Shown piece by piece: positions 17,641-29,292 of a stretch of 64,000 bases of DNA. Within the stretch, counting starts at the first letter, position 1. Each line of letters begins with the position of its first letter. Under the pieces are notes generated by a model that was given only the letters and a program-made list of their open reading frames with translations, was not told where the DNA came from and did not search any database. A program made the position numbers and the translations under genes. Source of the stretch: Novosphingobium sp. SCN 66-18 (GTDB taxonomy: Bacteria > Pseudomonadota > Alphaproteobacteria > Sphingomonadales > Sphingomonadaceae); NCBI GenBank assembly GCA_001725355.1, contig MEGD01000027.1, positions 31,131 through 95,130 of the forward strand, written 5' to 3'.

Positions 17641-17758
17641 TCGCTCCGGCCTGGCCGCAAATGTTCGACGAACGCCATCGGGTGTCCGTCGAACGCGGTT
17701 GCGCCTGAAACCGGTTAGACCCTAGTCAGGCGCATTTTCCATTTCCGGAAAGGCTTTC

Positions 17759-20439
<2,681 letters not shown>

Positions 20440-20440
<1 letters not shown>

Positions 20441-20478
20441 GCCGAAATGCGGTGAGCATCACTCACGGCATTTCGGCT
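20440..20478. repeat. Long imperfect palindrome after the aminopeptidase gene
   Basis: AGCCGAAATGC and GCATTTCGGCT form an 11-bp perfect stem. Inside it, GTGAG / CTCAC continues the pairing after one mismatch. No T-run follows. It starts on the last base of the stop codon. Confidence 0.55.
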
Positions 20479-20503
20479 AAGCCCGTGCGGCGCTTGAGCA
20501 TTT

Positions 20504-20538
20504 CCAAGCTGTGATGCGTCAGCATCTTAGCAGCTTGG
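20504..20538. repeat. Second stem-loop in the same convergent gap
   Basis: CCAAGCTG pairs with CAGCTTGG, with an inner GATGC-GTCA-GCATC stem. It is independent of the hairpins on either side. Confidence 0.5.
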
Positions 20539-20549
20539 CATAAATCCCT

Positions 20550-20578
20550 ATCCCGGCACGCCCCTCGCGTGCCGGGAT
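20550..20578. terminator. Bidirectional stem-loop between the aminopeptidase and kinase genes
   Basis: Perfect 11-bp stem ATCCCGGCACG / CGTGCCGGGAT with a 7-base loop lies 11 bases beyond the kinase stop codon. It probably ends kinase transcripts and backs up the upstream hairpins on the other strand. Confidence 0.6.
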
Positions 20579-20589
20579 ATACCCGTCAA

Positions 20590-22095
20590 TCAGGTCACGG
20601 GCAGGCGCAGCGTCGCCACCAGCCCTGCGATCCGGCCCGCTTCCACGCGATTCGCCAGCACCAGCGATCCGCCGTGCTGGTCGGCGATGGCGCGCGCCAG
20701 CGTCAGGCCCAATCCGGTGCCGCCGGTCGCGGTATTGCGCGAGGCTTCGAGCCGTGTGAACGGCTCCATCATCCGGGCGATCTCGCCTTCGGGAATCCCC
20801 GGCCCGTCATCCTCGACCCGCAGTACCGCCTGATTGCCCTCGCGCGCCAGCGACACGCGCGCGCGCTGGCCATAGCGCAGGGCGTTGGACACCAGGTTGC
20901 GCATCGCGCGGCGCAGCCAGGTTGCCCGCACCGGCAACACGATGCGCGCGGTATCGCCCAGCGTCACGTCCTCGCCCATGTCCTCGAACTCGTCGGCCAC
21001 GTCGGCCACCAGCGCGGACAGTTCGGTCATTTCCAGCGGATCGGAGGGGCGGCCGACGCGCGCCAGCGAAAGAATATCGTCCAGCGAGCGGTTGATGTCC
21101 TCGATCACCTTGGCCATCCGGCCGCGCTCGGCATCATCCTCCACCGCCTCGATCCGCACGCGCAGCGCGGCCAGCGGCGTTTTCAGATCGTGCCCGATCG
21201 CCCCCAGCATCACGTCCTTTTCGTCGAGCAGGCCGGCGATGCGCCCTTCCATCGCGTTGTGCGCCTCGATCAGGCGGCGGATGTCTTCCGGCCCGCCGGG
21301 GACGAGCTGGCCATCGACGCTTCGGTCGCGGGCGAAGGCCTCCACCCGCCGTGTGAGCGCCTTGAGCGGCTGCGCGATGCGGCGCAGTATCAGCGCCACC
21401 GCGCCGACCAGCACAAGATAGAGCAGCACGGTCTGCCACAGCAACGAGATCAGCAATTGCCGCTCGTCGGCGGGCGTCAGGACGCGCGCGGACAGCCACG
21501 TGCCGTCGGGGCGCTTGAACGAGGCGATGACCAGACGCGGCGGAGGATCGCCATTGCTGAAGGCGGCGAAACGGTGGCGCTGCTGCTCCCACCATTCGGC
21601 AATGACATTGTCCTGGTGGGGATCGCGTTCGAGCACGACCACTTGCGACACCGCGACGCCCTGGTTTTCCAGCACTTCGGTCAGATTCTTCTCGGCCGCG
21701 GCGATCCGCCGGTCGCCGGGCTGTTCGGGGCTGGCATTGTCCACGCGCACGCGCAAGGGGCGTGGCAACCGGTAGCCGTCGTCGGGCGGTGGTGGACGGT
21801 GCCGGAAGCCGGGCGCCCCCGGGGGACCGCCTTCGCGCGCTTCCGGCCCGCGATCGCGCCGCATTCCGCCCCGTTCGCCAGCCTCCCCGCCATAGAGCGG
21901 AGGGCCAAGCAGACGGAAGGCGGCGGAGTTCACCAGCGCCCCCACGTGCCGTTCATGCTGCGCGCGCCAGATCAGCGCCGCGGAAAGACTCTGCGCGATC
22001 AGCAAGGCAATGGCGATGGCGAACAGCATCTGCCCCTGCAGGCTGCGCGGCCAGGGCACGAAACGGGAAAAGGCGCGGGGCAGGTCTCGAAACAA
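20590..22095 (-). CDS. Sensor histidine kinase (OmpR-partner type)
   Basis: Membrane sensor of the adjacent response regulator. The 501-residue product has a transmembrane helix (about 20-40), a Pro/Arg/Gly-rich periplasmic sensor region (about 50-240), a second helix, HAMP-like QPLKALTRRVEAF, the phosphoacceptor His in IGHDLKTPLAAL, N box NLVSNALRYG, and G boxes DDGPGIP and GGTGLGLTLA. I place the start at TTG 22095, just after the regulator's stop, with GGGGG ahead. A longer form starting near 22152 would overlap the regulator. The sensed signal is unknown. Confidence 0.88.
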   Translation of the reverse strand: MFRDLPRAFSRFVPWPRSLQGQMLFAIAIALLIAQSLSAALIWRAQHERHVGALVNSAAFRLLGPPLYGGEAGERGGMRRDRGPEAREGGPPGAPGFRHRPPPPDDGYRLPRPLRVRVDNASPEQPGDRRIAAAEKNLTEVLENQGVAVSQVVVLERDPHQDNVIAEWWEQQRHRFAAFSNGDPPPRLVIASFKRPDGTWLSARVLTPADERQLLISLLWQTVLLYLVLVGAVALILRRIAQPLKALTRRVEAFARDRSVDGQLVPGGPEDIRRLIEAHNAMEGRIAGLLDEKDVMLGAIGHDLKTPLAALRVRIEAVEDDAERGRMAKVIEDINRSLDDILSLARVGRPSDPLEMTELSALVADVADEFEDMGEDVTLGDTARIVLPVRATWLRRAMRNLVSNALRYGQRARVSLAREGNQAVLRVEDDGPGIPEGEIARMMEPFTRLEASRNTATGGTGLGLTLARAIADQHGGSLVLANRVEAGRIAGLVATLRLPVT

Positions 22096-22099
22096 GCGA

Positions 22100-22831
22100 C
22101 TACCCCCGCGACGCGATCTTGCGCACTTCGGTGGCCAGCATGTAGCCGCCACCCCAGACCGTCTGGATCAGTTGCGGATTGCGGCTGTCCACTTCCACCT
22201 TGCGGCGCAGGCGGCTGATCTGGTTATCGACGGCGCGGTCGAACAGATGCGCCTCGCGCCCCTGCACCATGTCGAGCAGGCGATCACGGTCCAGCACCTG
22301 GCGCGGATGGTCGAGGAAGGCCATCAGCAGGCGGAACTCGGCGGAGGAAATCGCCACCAGCGCGCCTTCCGGGTCGGTCAGCCGGCGCTTGAGCGGATCG
22401 AGCTGCCAGCCTTCGAATTCATAGACCACCGCGTCGGTCGGTTCCGCCGCCTGCCGCACCGCGCGCCGCAGCACGCTGCGCACGCGCGCGACCAGTTCGC
22501 GCGGATCGAACGGCTTGACCACGTAGTCGTCGGCGCCGATTTCCAGCCCGACGATGCGGTCGGTCGCCTCGCCCTTGGCGGTGATGAAAATCACCGGGAT
22601 CTGCCGCGCCTCGACCAGATGGCGGCACAGCGACAGCCCGTCCTCGCCCGGCATCATGATGTCGAGCAGCACGATGTCGAAGGCCGCTTCCACCAGCCGG
22701 CTGCGCGCCTCGGCGGCGGTGCCGGCCTGCGTTACGGCAAACCCCTGGCGGACGAGGTAGTCCGCCAGGGGCTCGCGCAGGGCCGCCTCGTCGTCGACGA
22801 GCAGGACCCGGATCGGCGAAGGTTCATTCAT
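22100..22831 (-). CDS. OmpR-family response regulator
   Basis: DNA-binding partner of the downstream kinase. The 243-residue product has a receiver domain (about 8-120) with acidic pocket LLVDDEAALRE, phosphorylated Asp in IVLLDIMMPGEDG near residue 55, and Lys in VVKPFDPREL. It is followed by a winged-helix domain (about 140-235) ending in DNQISRLRRKVE and a TVWGGGYML wing. It lies 18 bases after the EF-hand gene and five bases ahead of the kinase start, so all three probably form one operon. Confidence 0.93.
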   Translation of the reverse strand: MNEPSPIRVLLVDDEAALREPLADYLVRQGFAVTQAGTAAEARSRLVEAAFDIVLLDIMMPGEDGLSLCRHLVEARQIPVIFITAKGEATDRIVGLEIGADDYVVKPFDPRELVARVRSVLRRAVRQAAEPTDAVVYEFEGWQLDPLKRRLTDPEGALVAISSAEFRLLMAFLDHPRQVLDRDRLLDMVQGREAHLFDRAVDNQISRLRRKVEVDSRNPQLIQTVWGGGYMLATEVRKIASRG

Positions 22832-22849
22832 GCGCTTCGCCGCTCCCCG

Positions 22850-23494
22850 TCATTCGCCCGGAGGGGGAGGCGGAGGCATGTCGCCGCCCGGGGCACCCGG
22901 CCCGCCCGGCCCGCGGCCGAAGCGGGCGCGCATCGCATCGCGCGCGGCCTTGCGTTCTTCCTTGCTGATCTTGCCGTCATGGTTGGTATCGACCCTGTCG
23001 AAATGCGCCTTCACGGCCGCATCGTACTCGGCCTTGGTCACAACGCCATCCTTGTTGGCATCGGCCATGCGCAGTACCATGCCTGGACCGCCCATCATGG
23101 CGCCATGCATGCCAGATCCGCCCGGACCGGAGCCATGTCCTTGCGGACCACCGCGTCCGCCGCGATGCCAGCGATGGCCTTCGGCCGGACCGGCGCCCGG
23201 ACCATCGGCTCCGGGGCCGCGCATCGCATTGTGATGGGCCAGAAACTCGTCGCGGCTGATCGCCCCATCATGGTTGGTATCGATCGCGTCGAACTTCTGC
23301 ATGACCCTGGCGTCGCGATCGGCCTGGTCGAGCTTGCCGTCCTTGTTGACGTCGAGCTTCGCCCACATCTCGTCGGCCTTGGCCTTGGCTTCGGCCCAGG
23401 TGACATCGCCCGCTGGCGCGTCGGGTGCGGCATAGAGGGCACCGGCGCCCAGCGCGAGCGCGGCGGCGGAGATGCCCAGAACAATCTTCTTCAT
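22850..23494 (-). CDS. Exported EF-hand protein
   Basis: Probable periplasmic calcium-binding protein. The 214-residue product has a signal peptide ending GALYAAPDA near residue 24. Four EF-hand loops follow, in two pairs: DVNKDGKLDQAD, DTNHDGAISRDE, DANKDGVVTKAE and DTNHDGKISKEE. Between the pairs is a Gly/His/Met-rich linker (HGSGPGGSGMHGAMMGG) that might bind another metal. The tail is Pro/Gly-rich. First gene of an operon with a response regulator and kinase, so it may present calcium to the kinase or be the regulator's main output. Confidence 0.88.
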   Translation of the reverse strand: MKKIVLGISAAALALGAGALYAAPDAPAGDVTWAEAKAKADEMWAKLDVNKDGKLDQADRDARVMQKFDAIDTNHDGAISRDEFLAHHNAMRGPGADGPGAGPAEGHRWHRGGRGGPQGHGSGPGGSGMHGAMMGGPGMVLRMADANKDGVVTKAEYDAAVKAHFDRVDTNHDGKISKEERKAARDAMRARFGRGPGGPGAPGGDMPPPPPPGE

Positions 23495-23630
23495 CGATCC
23501 TGACTCCCGTGTGTGCAGCAATGGGAGGGCGTTGCGAGGCCGCCATGAAGGGGCGAGAGGGAGGGAGGGGACCCCTTCAGGGGAAGGCTGGCGACCTTCG
23601 CAACGTCCATGAGCAAGGTATAGGGAGCAG

Positions 23631-23679
23631 TTGTCGCGCAAATATCCCGGCGCCGGCCCGACATTGTCGTAATTTGTCG
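23631..23679. promoter_or_regulatory. TTGTCG repeats upstream of the EF-hand/two-component operon
   Basis: TTGTCG occurs at 23631, 23664 and 23674. The last two lie 10 bp apart and the first 33 bp away, so all face the same side of the helix. Tandem 10-bp repeats are the normal target form of OmpR-family regulators, which suggests autoregulation. Confidence 0.45.
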
Positions 23680-23743
23680 CGTTCAAAAGAGACCGTTCAT
23701 GTGGCGGCAAGCGAAGGCCCCGCCCGGTCCCCTCACCCCGTCG

Positions 23744-24166
23744 TTACCGGGCGCGATGCTCGGTCCCGACACCCGCCGTGATGAACAGCGCCGACGCCTC
23801 GCCCGCGGCATCCGTGGCCACGATATCCGCGGTGTGCCACACGCCCGGCGGATTGATCGCATAGTCGCCGGGCGCGAGCCGGACCTGCTCCAGCCGGCCG
23901 TCGGGAAACTCCTGATGCAGCACGATTTCGCCCGACAGGCACAGCACCACTTCGTCGCCGGCCGGGTGCATTTCCCAGCTGTCCCAGCTTTCGGCGAAAC
24001 GGAACAGGCTAACCAGCCGCCCTTCCTTCCCGTCACCGGCATGGCGCGCGACATAGCCGGCGTACCACTCCATTCCGGTGAAGGCCGGCTCGGCCACGGC
24101 GCGTGCGCCGAGGCCGAGATGGACCGGGTTTTCCGCCAGCCGGTGGCCGGCCCCGATCTCCGTCAT
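23744..24166 (-). CDS. Cupin-domain protein
   Basis: Small beta-barrel protein of unknown substrate. The 140-residue product has a single cupin core: SWEMHPAGDEVVLCLSGEI (motif 1, with His and Glu ligands) and APGDYAINPPGVWHTAD (motif 2, final His). A single metal site is likely. ATG at 24166 overlaps the VOC stop by four bases, so the two metal-dependent folds are made together. It could be a sugar-isomerase or dioxygenase-like enzyme, or a binding protein. Confidence 0.8.
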   Translation of the reverse strand: MTEIGAGHRLAENPVHLGLGARAVAEPAFTGMEWYAGYVARHAGDGKEGRLVSLFRFAESWDSWEMHPAGDEVVLCLSGEIVLHQEFPDGRLEQVRLAPGDYAINPPGVWHTADIVATDAAGEASALFITAGVGTEHRAR

Positions 24167-24543
24167 TCCGGCGCCGCCATGAGGAAGGCGTTGAGCTTGT
24201 TGCCATCGGGATCGCGGAAATAGGCGGCATAGAACCCGCCATCGCCGCGCGGCCCCGGTTCGCCTTCGCAGGTGCCGCCGTTGGCCAGCGCGATCGCGTG
24301 CAGCCGGACCACCTGTTCCTTGTCCTTCGCCTCGAACGCCACCATCACGCCATTGCCGACCGAGGCGGCATTGCCGTCGAAGGGCTTGGTAAGGCCGATG
24401 CCCGCGCCACCGCCGGGCGCGCCCCAGGCAATCGCGCCATCCCATTCCATCATCCGGCCCACGCCCAGTTCCGCAGTCAGCGCATCATAGAACTTCGCAC
24501 CGCGTTCCAGGTCATTGGTGCCCAGCGTTACGTATCCGATCAT
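24163..24543 (-). CDS. VOC-family (glyoxalase/bleomycin-resistance fold) protein
   Basis: Small vicinal-oxygen-chelate protein of 126 residues, the usual single-domain length. It begins MIGYVTLGTNDLERGAKFYDAL and ends YFRDPDGNKLNAFLM, both typical of the YwkD/glyoxalase-like group. The substrate is unknown. It may be a lyase, an isomerase or a binding protein. Upstream partner of the cupin gene in a two-gene operon. Confidence 0.85.
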   Translation of the reverse strand: MIGYVTLGTNDLERGAKFYDALTAELGVGRMMEWDGAIAWGAPGGGAGIGLTKPFDGNAASVGNGVMVAFEAKDKEQVVRLHAIALANGGTCEGEPGPRGDGGFYAAYFRDPDGNKLNAFLMAAPE

Positions 24544-24601
24544 CTAAACTCTCCCTTCAGCGAATCATGATGGATGGAACATAACACGAACATAGTACCT
24601 C

Positions 24602-26407
24602 TCAAAGCGGCGCGCAGGCGCTTTCCAGCCAGCCGCGATCCGCGCCTTCGAGCTGCGGCGAAAGCAGCGCGAGCGTGCGCGCGTGGTACGCGTTCCACCA
24701 CGCCCGCTCGTCGGGCGTAAGCAGGGCGACATCCACCAGGTTCCGGTCGATCGGAACATGCGTCAGCGTCTCGAAGCCATAGAAATCGCCTTCCGCGCCG
24801 GCGATGTCGCGCGGCTCCACCAGCACGAGGTTCTCGATGCGGATGCCATAGGCGCCGGTCTTGTAATAGCCCGGCTCGTTCGACAGGATCATGCCCGGCA
24901 TCAGCACCTGGCCGGTGCCGGCCTGCCCGCCCGCCGCCTTGGCGATGCGCTGCGGCCCTTCGTGCACCGACAGGAAGCTGCCGACGCCGTGCCCGGTACC
25001 GTGCGCGTAATCCAGCCCCGCCGACCACAGGAACTGGCGGGCGAAGCTGTCGAGCTGGCTGCCCGCTGTGCCCTTGGGGAACACCGCCCGCGCCAGCGCG
25101 ATATGGCCCTTGAGCACGCGTGTGAACCGGTCCCGGACCTCGGCCGGCGGCTGCCCCGGACCGACCCAGACCGTGCGGGTGATGTCGGTGGTGCCATCGA
25201 CATACTGCGCGCCCGAATCGACGAGATAGACGCTGTTCGGCTCCAGCGTGCGGTTGGTTTCCTCGCTGACTCGATAGTGGACGACCGCACCGTTCGGCCC
25301 CGCGCCGGAGATCGTGTCGAACGACAGGTCGCGCAGCAATCCGCCTTCGGCGCGGAAGGCTTCGAGTCGGTCGGCCGCCGCCAGTTCGGTCACGCCGCCG
25401 CGCGGCGCTTCCACCGAGAGCCAGTGCAGGAAGCGCGAAACGGCGGCTCCATCCCGCGCCTGCGCCGCGCGCTGGCCCGCCTTCTCGACTTCGTTCTTGA
25501 TTGCCTTGGGCAGCACCACGGGATCGGTCAGCGCGATGGTCTTGGCCCCGGCGCGATCGAGCGTGGCGAAGATCGCCGCGACGGCGCGCTCCGGGTCAAC
25601 CGCGATGCGCTTGCCCGCCATGGCCCCGAGCGCGGGCACGAACGCCTCGCGATCGTGGATACGCACCGCGTTGCCCAGGTGCTGGACCAGCGCCGGCGTG
25701 ACCTTTTCGGGCGCGATGAACAGATCGGCAGTGCCATCGGCATGCGCCAGGACGAATGACAGCGCCACCGGCGTGCGTTCCACATCCGCGCCCCGGATAT
25801 TGAGCAACCAGGCAATCGAATCGAGCGCGGACACGACGACCGCGTCCAGCTTGCGCTCCGCCAGCCACTCCGCCACCGCCGCACGCTTTTCGGACGCGGA
25901 CTGGCCGGCGTGTTCGTCGCCATGAACCAGCGCCGGCGCGATCGATGGCGCGGGCCGGTCCGCCCAGACCGCATCGACGGGATTCCTCTCCACCGGCACC
26001 AGCCGCGCGCCGCGCACGGACAACGCGCTCGCCACCGCTTCCACCCACGGCCGGCCATGAAGCCAGGCGTCGTAGCCGATCCGCGCACCTTCCGGCGCAT
26101 GTTCCCCCAGCCACGCGGCGGGGCTGGTCTGCGGCACCGACTGGTAGCTGTAGAGCCTGCCATCGACCTGCTCGCGCACCTGCAGGGTATAGCGCCCGTC
26201 GACGAAGATCGCGGCCTCGTCCTTGAGCACGACCGCGGTGCCGGCCGAGCCGCCAAAGCCGGTCAGCCACGCCAGCCGCTGGGCATAGGCGCCAACATAT
26301 TCGCTCATGTGCTCGTCGGAAATCGGGATGACGAAGCCATCAAGGCCGTCCTGCGCCAGTTGCTTGCGCAGGGCATCGAGGCGGGCTTCGTGAGTGTGCA
26401 TCAACAT
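24602..26407 (-). CDS. pepP: Xaa-Pro aminopeptidase (M24B family)
   Basis: Cleaves the first residue from peptides with proline second. The 601-residue product has two creatinase-type N-terminal domains, then the pita-bread catalytic domain. All five metal-ligand regions are visible: VDSGAQYVDGTTDIT (two Asp), HGTGHGVG (His), SNEPGYY (Glu) and GFETLTHVP (Glu). No signal peptide, so cytosolic. I place the start at ATG 26407 with AGGA seven bases ahead. Divergent from the oligopeptidase gene across 55 bp, so the two peptidases may share a control region. Confidence 0.9.
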   Translation of the reverse strand: MLMHTHEARLDALRKQLAQDGLDGFVIPISDEHMSEYVGAYAQRLAWLTGFGGSAGTAVVLKDEAAIFVDGRYTLQVREQVDGRLYSYQSVPQTSPAAWLGEHAPEGARIGYDAWLHGRPWVEAVASALSVRGARLVPVERNPVDAVWADRPAPSIAPALVHGDEHAGQSASEKRAAVAEWLAERKLDAVVVSALDSIAWLLNIRGADVERTPVALSFVLAHADGTADLFIAPEKVTPALVQHLGNAVRIHDREAFVPALGAMAGKRIAVDPERAVAAIFATLDRAGAKTIALTDPVVLPKAIKNEVEKAGQRAAQARDGAAVSRFLHWLSVEAPRGGVTELAAADRLEAFRAEGGLLRDLSFDTISGAGPNGAVVHYRVSEETNRTLEPNSVYLVDSGAQYVDGTTDITRTVWVGPGQPPAEVRDRFTRVLKGHIALARAVFPKGTAGSQLDSFARQFLWSAGLDYAHGTGHGVGSFLSVHEGPQRIAKAAGGQAGTGQVLMPGMILSNEPGYYKTGAYGIRIENLVLVEPRDIAGAEGDFYGFETLTHVPIDRNLVDVALLTPDERAWWNAYHARTLALLSPQLEGADRGWLESACAPL

Positions 26408-26462
26408 GGGATCGTCCTGAATGAAGGCGGCCCGCCTTGCGGGCATCATGGAGGCAACATAG

Positions 26463-28538
26463 ATGCGGGGAATGAGCATTGCCACACCTCCTGTCGCCGC
26501 GAAGAAACCGCACAGCATCACGCACCATGGCATCACGGTGACCGACGATTACGCCTGGCTGCGCGATCCCGGCTATCCCGAAGTCACCGACAAGGCCGTG
26601 CTCGCCCATCTCGAAGCCGAAAACGCCTGGTTCGAAAGCCGCATGGCCGACCGGCAGCCGGTGATCGACGCGCTGTTCCGGGAAATGCGCGGGCGCATCA
26701 AGGAGGCCGACAAGTCGGTGCCGCAGAAAGACGGCAACTGGCTCTACTGGATCGAGTTCGAGGAAGGGGCCGAATACAAGAAGTGGTGGCGCCGCCCGGT
26801 GGGCGCGGCGGACGATGGCAGCGCCGACGAACTGATTCTCGATGAAGTGGCGCTGGCCGAAGGGCTGGACTACTTCCGCCTGGGCGCGATCGCGGTTTCG
26901 AACGACGGCACGCGGCTGGCCTGGTCGGTCGACGACAACGGCTCCGAACGCTTCACCGCGCGGATCAAGGTGATCGCCACCGGCGAAGTGCTGCCCGATG
27001 AAATTCCGGGTACGCTGTCCGGCCTGATCTGGGTCGCGAACGATAGGGGCCTCGTTTATTCGCTCGCCAACGAGAACTGGCGCACGGACAACGCGCGGCT
27101 GCACTGGCTGGGCCAGCCGGTCGAAAGCGACGTCGAACTGTACCACGAGGATGACGAGGGCTTCCGCGTCGGCGCCGCGCTTTCGGCCAACGAGAAATGG
27201 CTCATCGTCTCGACCGGCGACCACGAGACCGGCGAAACGCGCCTGATCCCCGCCGCCAATCCGCTGGCCCCGCCGATCCTCGTCAAGCCGCGTGCCAAGG
27301 GGGTGGAATACGATGTCGATGAGCGCGACGGCGTGCTCTACATCCACACCAATGATACGCACGAGAACTTCCGCCTCGCCACGGCGCCTTTGGCCGATCC
27401 GGGCAACTGGACCACGCTGATCGCGGGCAGCGACGATTTCTACCTCACCGGCTTCGAACTGTTCCGCGATTTCTATGTGGTCGAAGGGCGCGTGCGCGGG
27501 TTGGACCGGATCGAGGTGCGCTATTACGACGATCCCGCCAGGATCGAGCCGATCGCATTCCCCGAAGCAAGCTACGAGGCAAGCCTCGGCGACAATCCCG
27601 AATGGGCCATGACGGTGCTGCGCGTCGGATATGAATCGATGGTCAGCCCGGCCTCGGTCTATGACTACGATGTCGCCACCCGCAGCCTCACCCTGCTGAA
27701 AGTGCAGGAAATCCCTTCGGGCTATGACGCCTCGCTCTACGATACCGCGCGGCTGGAAATCGCGGCGCGCGATGGCACGCTGGTGCCGGTCAGCGTGGTC
27801 TGGCGCAAGGACCGCGCGCCCGGCGGGCCGCTGCATCTCTATGGCTACGGCGCCTATGGCATCGCCATCGGCCCGGGCTTCTCGACCTCGCGCCTCAGCC
27901 TCGTCGATCGCGGCTTCGCCTATGCCATCGCGCATATCCGTGGCGGCGACGATCTGGGCCGCGCCTGGTACAAGGCGGGCAAGCTGGAACAGCGCACCAA
28001 CACCTTCAACGATTTCGTGGACGTGGCGAAGGGCCTGATTGCGCGCGGGTTCACGCAAGCGGGCCGGATCAGCATTTCCGGCGGATCGGCCGGGGGCGAG
28101 CTGATGGGCGCGGTGATCAATTCCGATCCGGGCCTGTGGGGGGCGGTGGCGGCGCATGTGCCGTTCGTCGACGTGCTCAACACCATGCTGGACGAAAGCC
28201 TGCCGCTGACGCCGGGCGAATGGCCCGAATGGGGCAACCCGGTCGAGGACAAGGCCGCGTTCGAACTGATCCTGTCCTATTCGCCCTATGACCAGGTGCA
28301 GCGCCAGGCCTATCCGCCGCTGCTGGTGACGGCGGGCCTCAACGATCCGCGCGTGACCTACTGGGAGCCGGCCAAATGGGTGGCGAAGCTGCGCGAGATG
28401 AAGACCGACGGCCGCGAACTGCTGCTCAAGACCAACATGGGCGCCGGCCACGGCGGCAAGTCCGGCCGGTTCGAAAGCCTGAAGGAAACCGCGGAGGAAT
28501 TCGCCTTCATCCTGTGGCAGCTCGGCGTAGAGGCCTGA
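26463..28538 (+). CDS. ptrB: Oligopeptidase B-type serine peptidase (S9 family)
   Basis: Cuts short peptides, in the family after Arg or Lys. The 691-residue product has the N-terminal beta-propeller (about 75-400) and a C-terminal alpha/beta hydrolase. The nucleophile Ser is in SGGSAGGELMG, the Asp in TAGLNDPRVTYWEP and the His in GAGHGGKSGRF. Length and motifs match oligopeptidase B. ATG at 26463 has GGAGG eight bases upstream. No signal peptide was seen. The thioesterase gene follows after 10 bases. Confidence 0.92.
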   Translation: MRGMSIATPPVAAKKPHSITHHGITVTDDYAWLRDPGYPEVTDKAVLAHLEAENAWFESRMADRQPVIDALFREMRGRIKEADKSVPQKDGNWLYWIEFEEGAEYKKWWRRPVGAADDGSADELILDEVALAEGLDYFRLGAIAVSNDGTRLAWSVDDNGSERFTARIKVIATGEVLPDEIPGTLSGLIWVANDRGLVYSLANENWRTDNARLHWLGQPVESDVELYHEDDEGFRVGAALSANEKWLIVSTGDHETGETRLIPAANPLAPPILVKPRAKGVEYDVDERDGVLYIHTNDTHENFRLATAPLADPGNWTTLIAGSDDFYLTGFELFRDFYVVEGRVRGLDRIEVRYYDDPARIEPIAFPEASYEASLGDNPEWAMTVLRVGYESMVSPASVYDYDVATRSLTLLKVQEIPSGYDASLYDTARLEIAARDGTLVPVSVVWRKDRAPGGPLHLYGYGAYGIAIGPGFSTSRLSLVDRGFAYAIAHIRGGDDLGRAWYKAGKLEQRTNTFNDFVDVAKGLIARGFTQAGRISISGGSAGGELMGAVINSDPGLWGAVAAHVPFVDVLNTMLDESLPLTPGEWPEWGNPVEDKAAFELILSYSPYDQVQRQAYPPLLVTAGLNDPRVTYWEPAKWVAKLREMKTDGRELLLKTNMGAGHGGKSGRFESLKETAEEFAFILWQLGVEA

Positions 28539-28548
28539 GGCCCCGCGC

Positions 28549-28959
28549 ATGAGCAATCGCCACCGCCTGACCTTCACCGCTGCGCCGCAGCACATCGACG
28601 AACTGGGCCACGTCAACAACGCGGTCTGGCTGCAATGGGTGCAGGACATCGCGGTGGCGCACTGGGAAGCGGTGGCATCGCCCGCGCACAAGGCCGCCTA
28701 CGTCTGGGTCGTGACCCGGCACGAGATCGATTATCGCGGCAATATCGGCGCGGGCGAAAGCGTGGCGGCGGAAACCTTCATTCCCGAAGGCCCCACCGGC
28801 GCGCGGTTCGACCGGCGCGTGGACTTCACCAACGCCGCCGGCAAGGTAATCGTCAGCGCGCGCACCACCTGGGCGCTGCTCGACCGCGCCTCGGGCCGCC
28901 TGCTGCGCGTGCCCCGGGACGTCGCCGCGCCGTTCCTGCCGGAAAGTGCAAATCCCTGA
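28549..28959 (+). CDS. Acyl-CoA thioesterase, hot-dog (4-hydroxybenzoyl-CoA thioesterase-like)
   Basis: Hydrolyses an acyl-CoA. The 136-residue product has the hot-dog signature HIDELGHVNNAVWLQWVQD near residue 15, where the Asp is the likely catalytic acid, and the ITYRGNI-like strand EIDYRGNIGAGE. Substrate cannot be named. It is 10 bases downstream of the oligopeptidase gene and probably co-transcribed. Confidence 0.85.
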   Translation: MSNRHRLTFTAAPQHIDELGHVNNAVWLQWVQDIAVAHWEAVASPAHKAAYVWVVTRHEIDYRGNIGAGESVAAETFIPEGPTGARFDRRVDFTNAAGKVIVSARTTWALLDRASGRLLRVPRDVAAPFLPESANP

Positions 28960-29094
28960 TCCGCATGGGAACCGTGCCTGATTGCGATTGCAATCCGGCC
29001 CCTGGCACCCCATATCCGTCCCATCGCCCATTATCGTCTTGCACGTGGGTGGCTGAGAGACCGTCGCGCTCCCGCATTAGCCCGGAGCATGTCG

Positions 29095-29292
29095 ATGGAC
29101 CTGAATCATCTTCTTTATCACCACCAGCTCTCGATCATGCAGGCGGCATCGCTGCCCGCTGTTTCCAGGGCCGGCGCCTACAGGCTGGTGAAGCATTACC
29201 AGACGCGGATCGACCGGCTGCGCCACCAGATGGGTGTCTCTTCCTACCCCGACTGGTGCGGCGTCGCCGTCCCGGCGGGCGCGGTATCATGA
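29095..29292 (+). CDS. Hypothetical small protein, first gene of a three-gene micro-operon
   Basis: Unknown. The 65-residue product is helical in outlook (DLNHLLYHHQLSIMQAAS, then LVKHYQTRIDRLRHQMG) and carries a His-His pair and one Cys (DWCG). No signal peptide or membrane segment. I take the ATG at 29095 because GGAG lies seven bases ahead. An in-frame ATG at 29089 is too close to that site. The stop overlaps the next start by four bases. Confidence 0.65.
   Translation: MDLNHLLYHHQLSIMQAASLPAVSRAGAYRLVKHYQTRIDRLRHQMGVSSYPDWCGVAVPAGAVS

Noticed and set aside
26340..28691. 783-codon minus-strand frame opposite oligopeptidase B
   Set aside because: Shadow; low-complexity His/Arg/Gly composition and no recognisable motif.
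28980..28995. GATTGC-GATT-GCAATC inverted repeat before the micro-operon
   Set aside because: Perfect but short; no regulator nearby to link it to.
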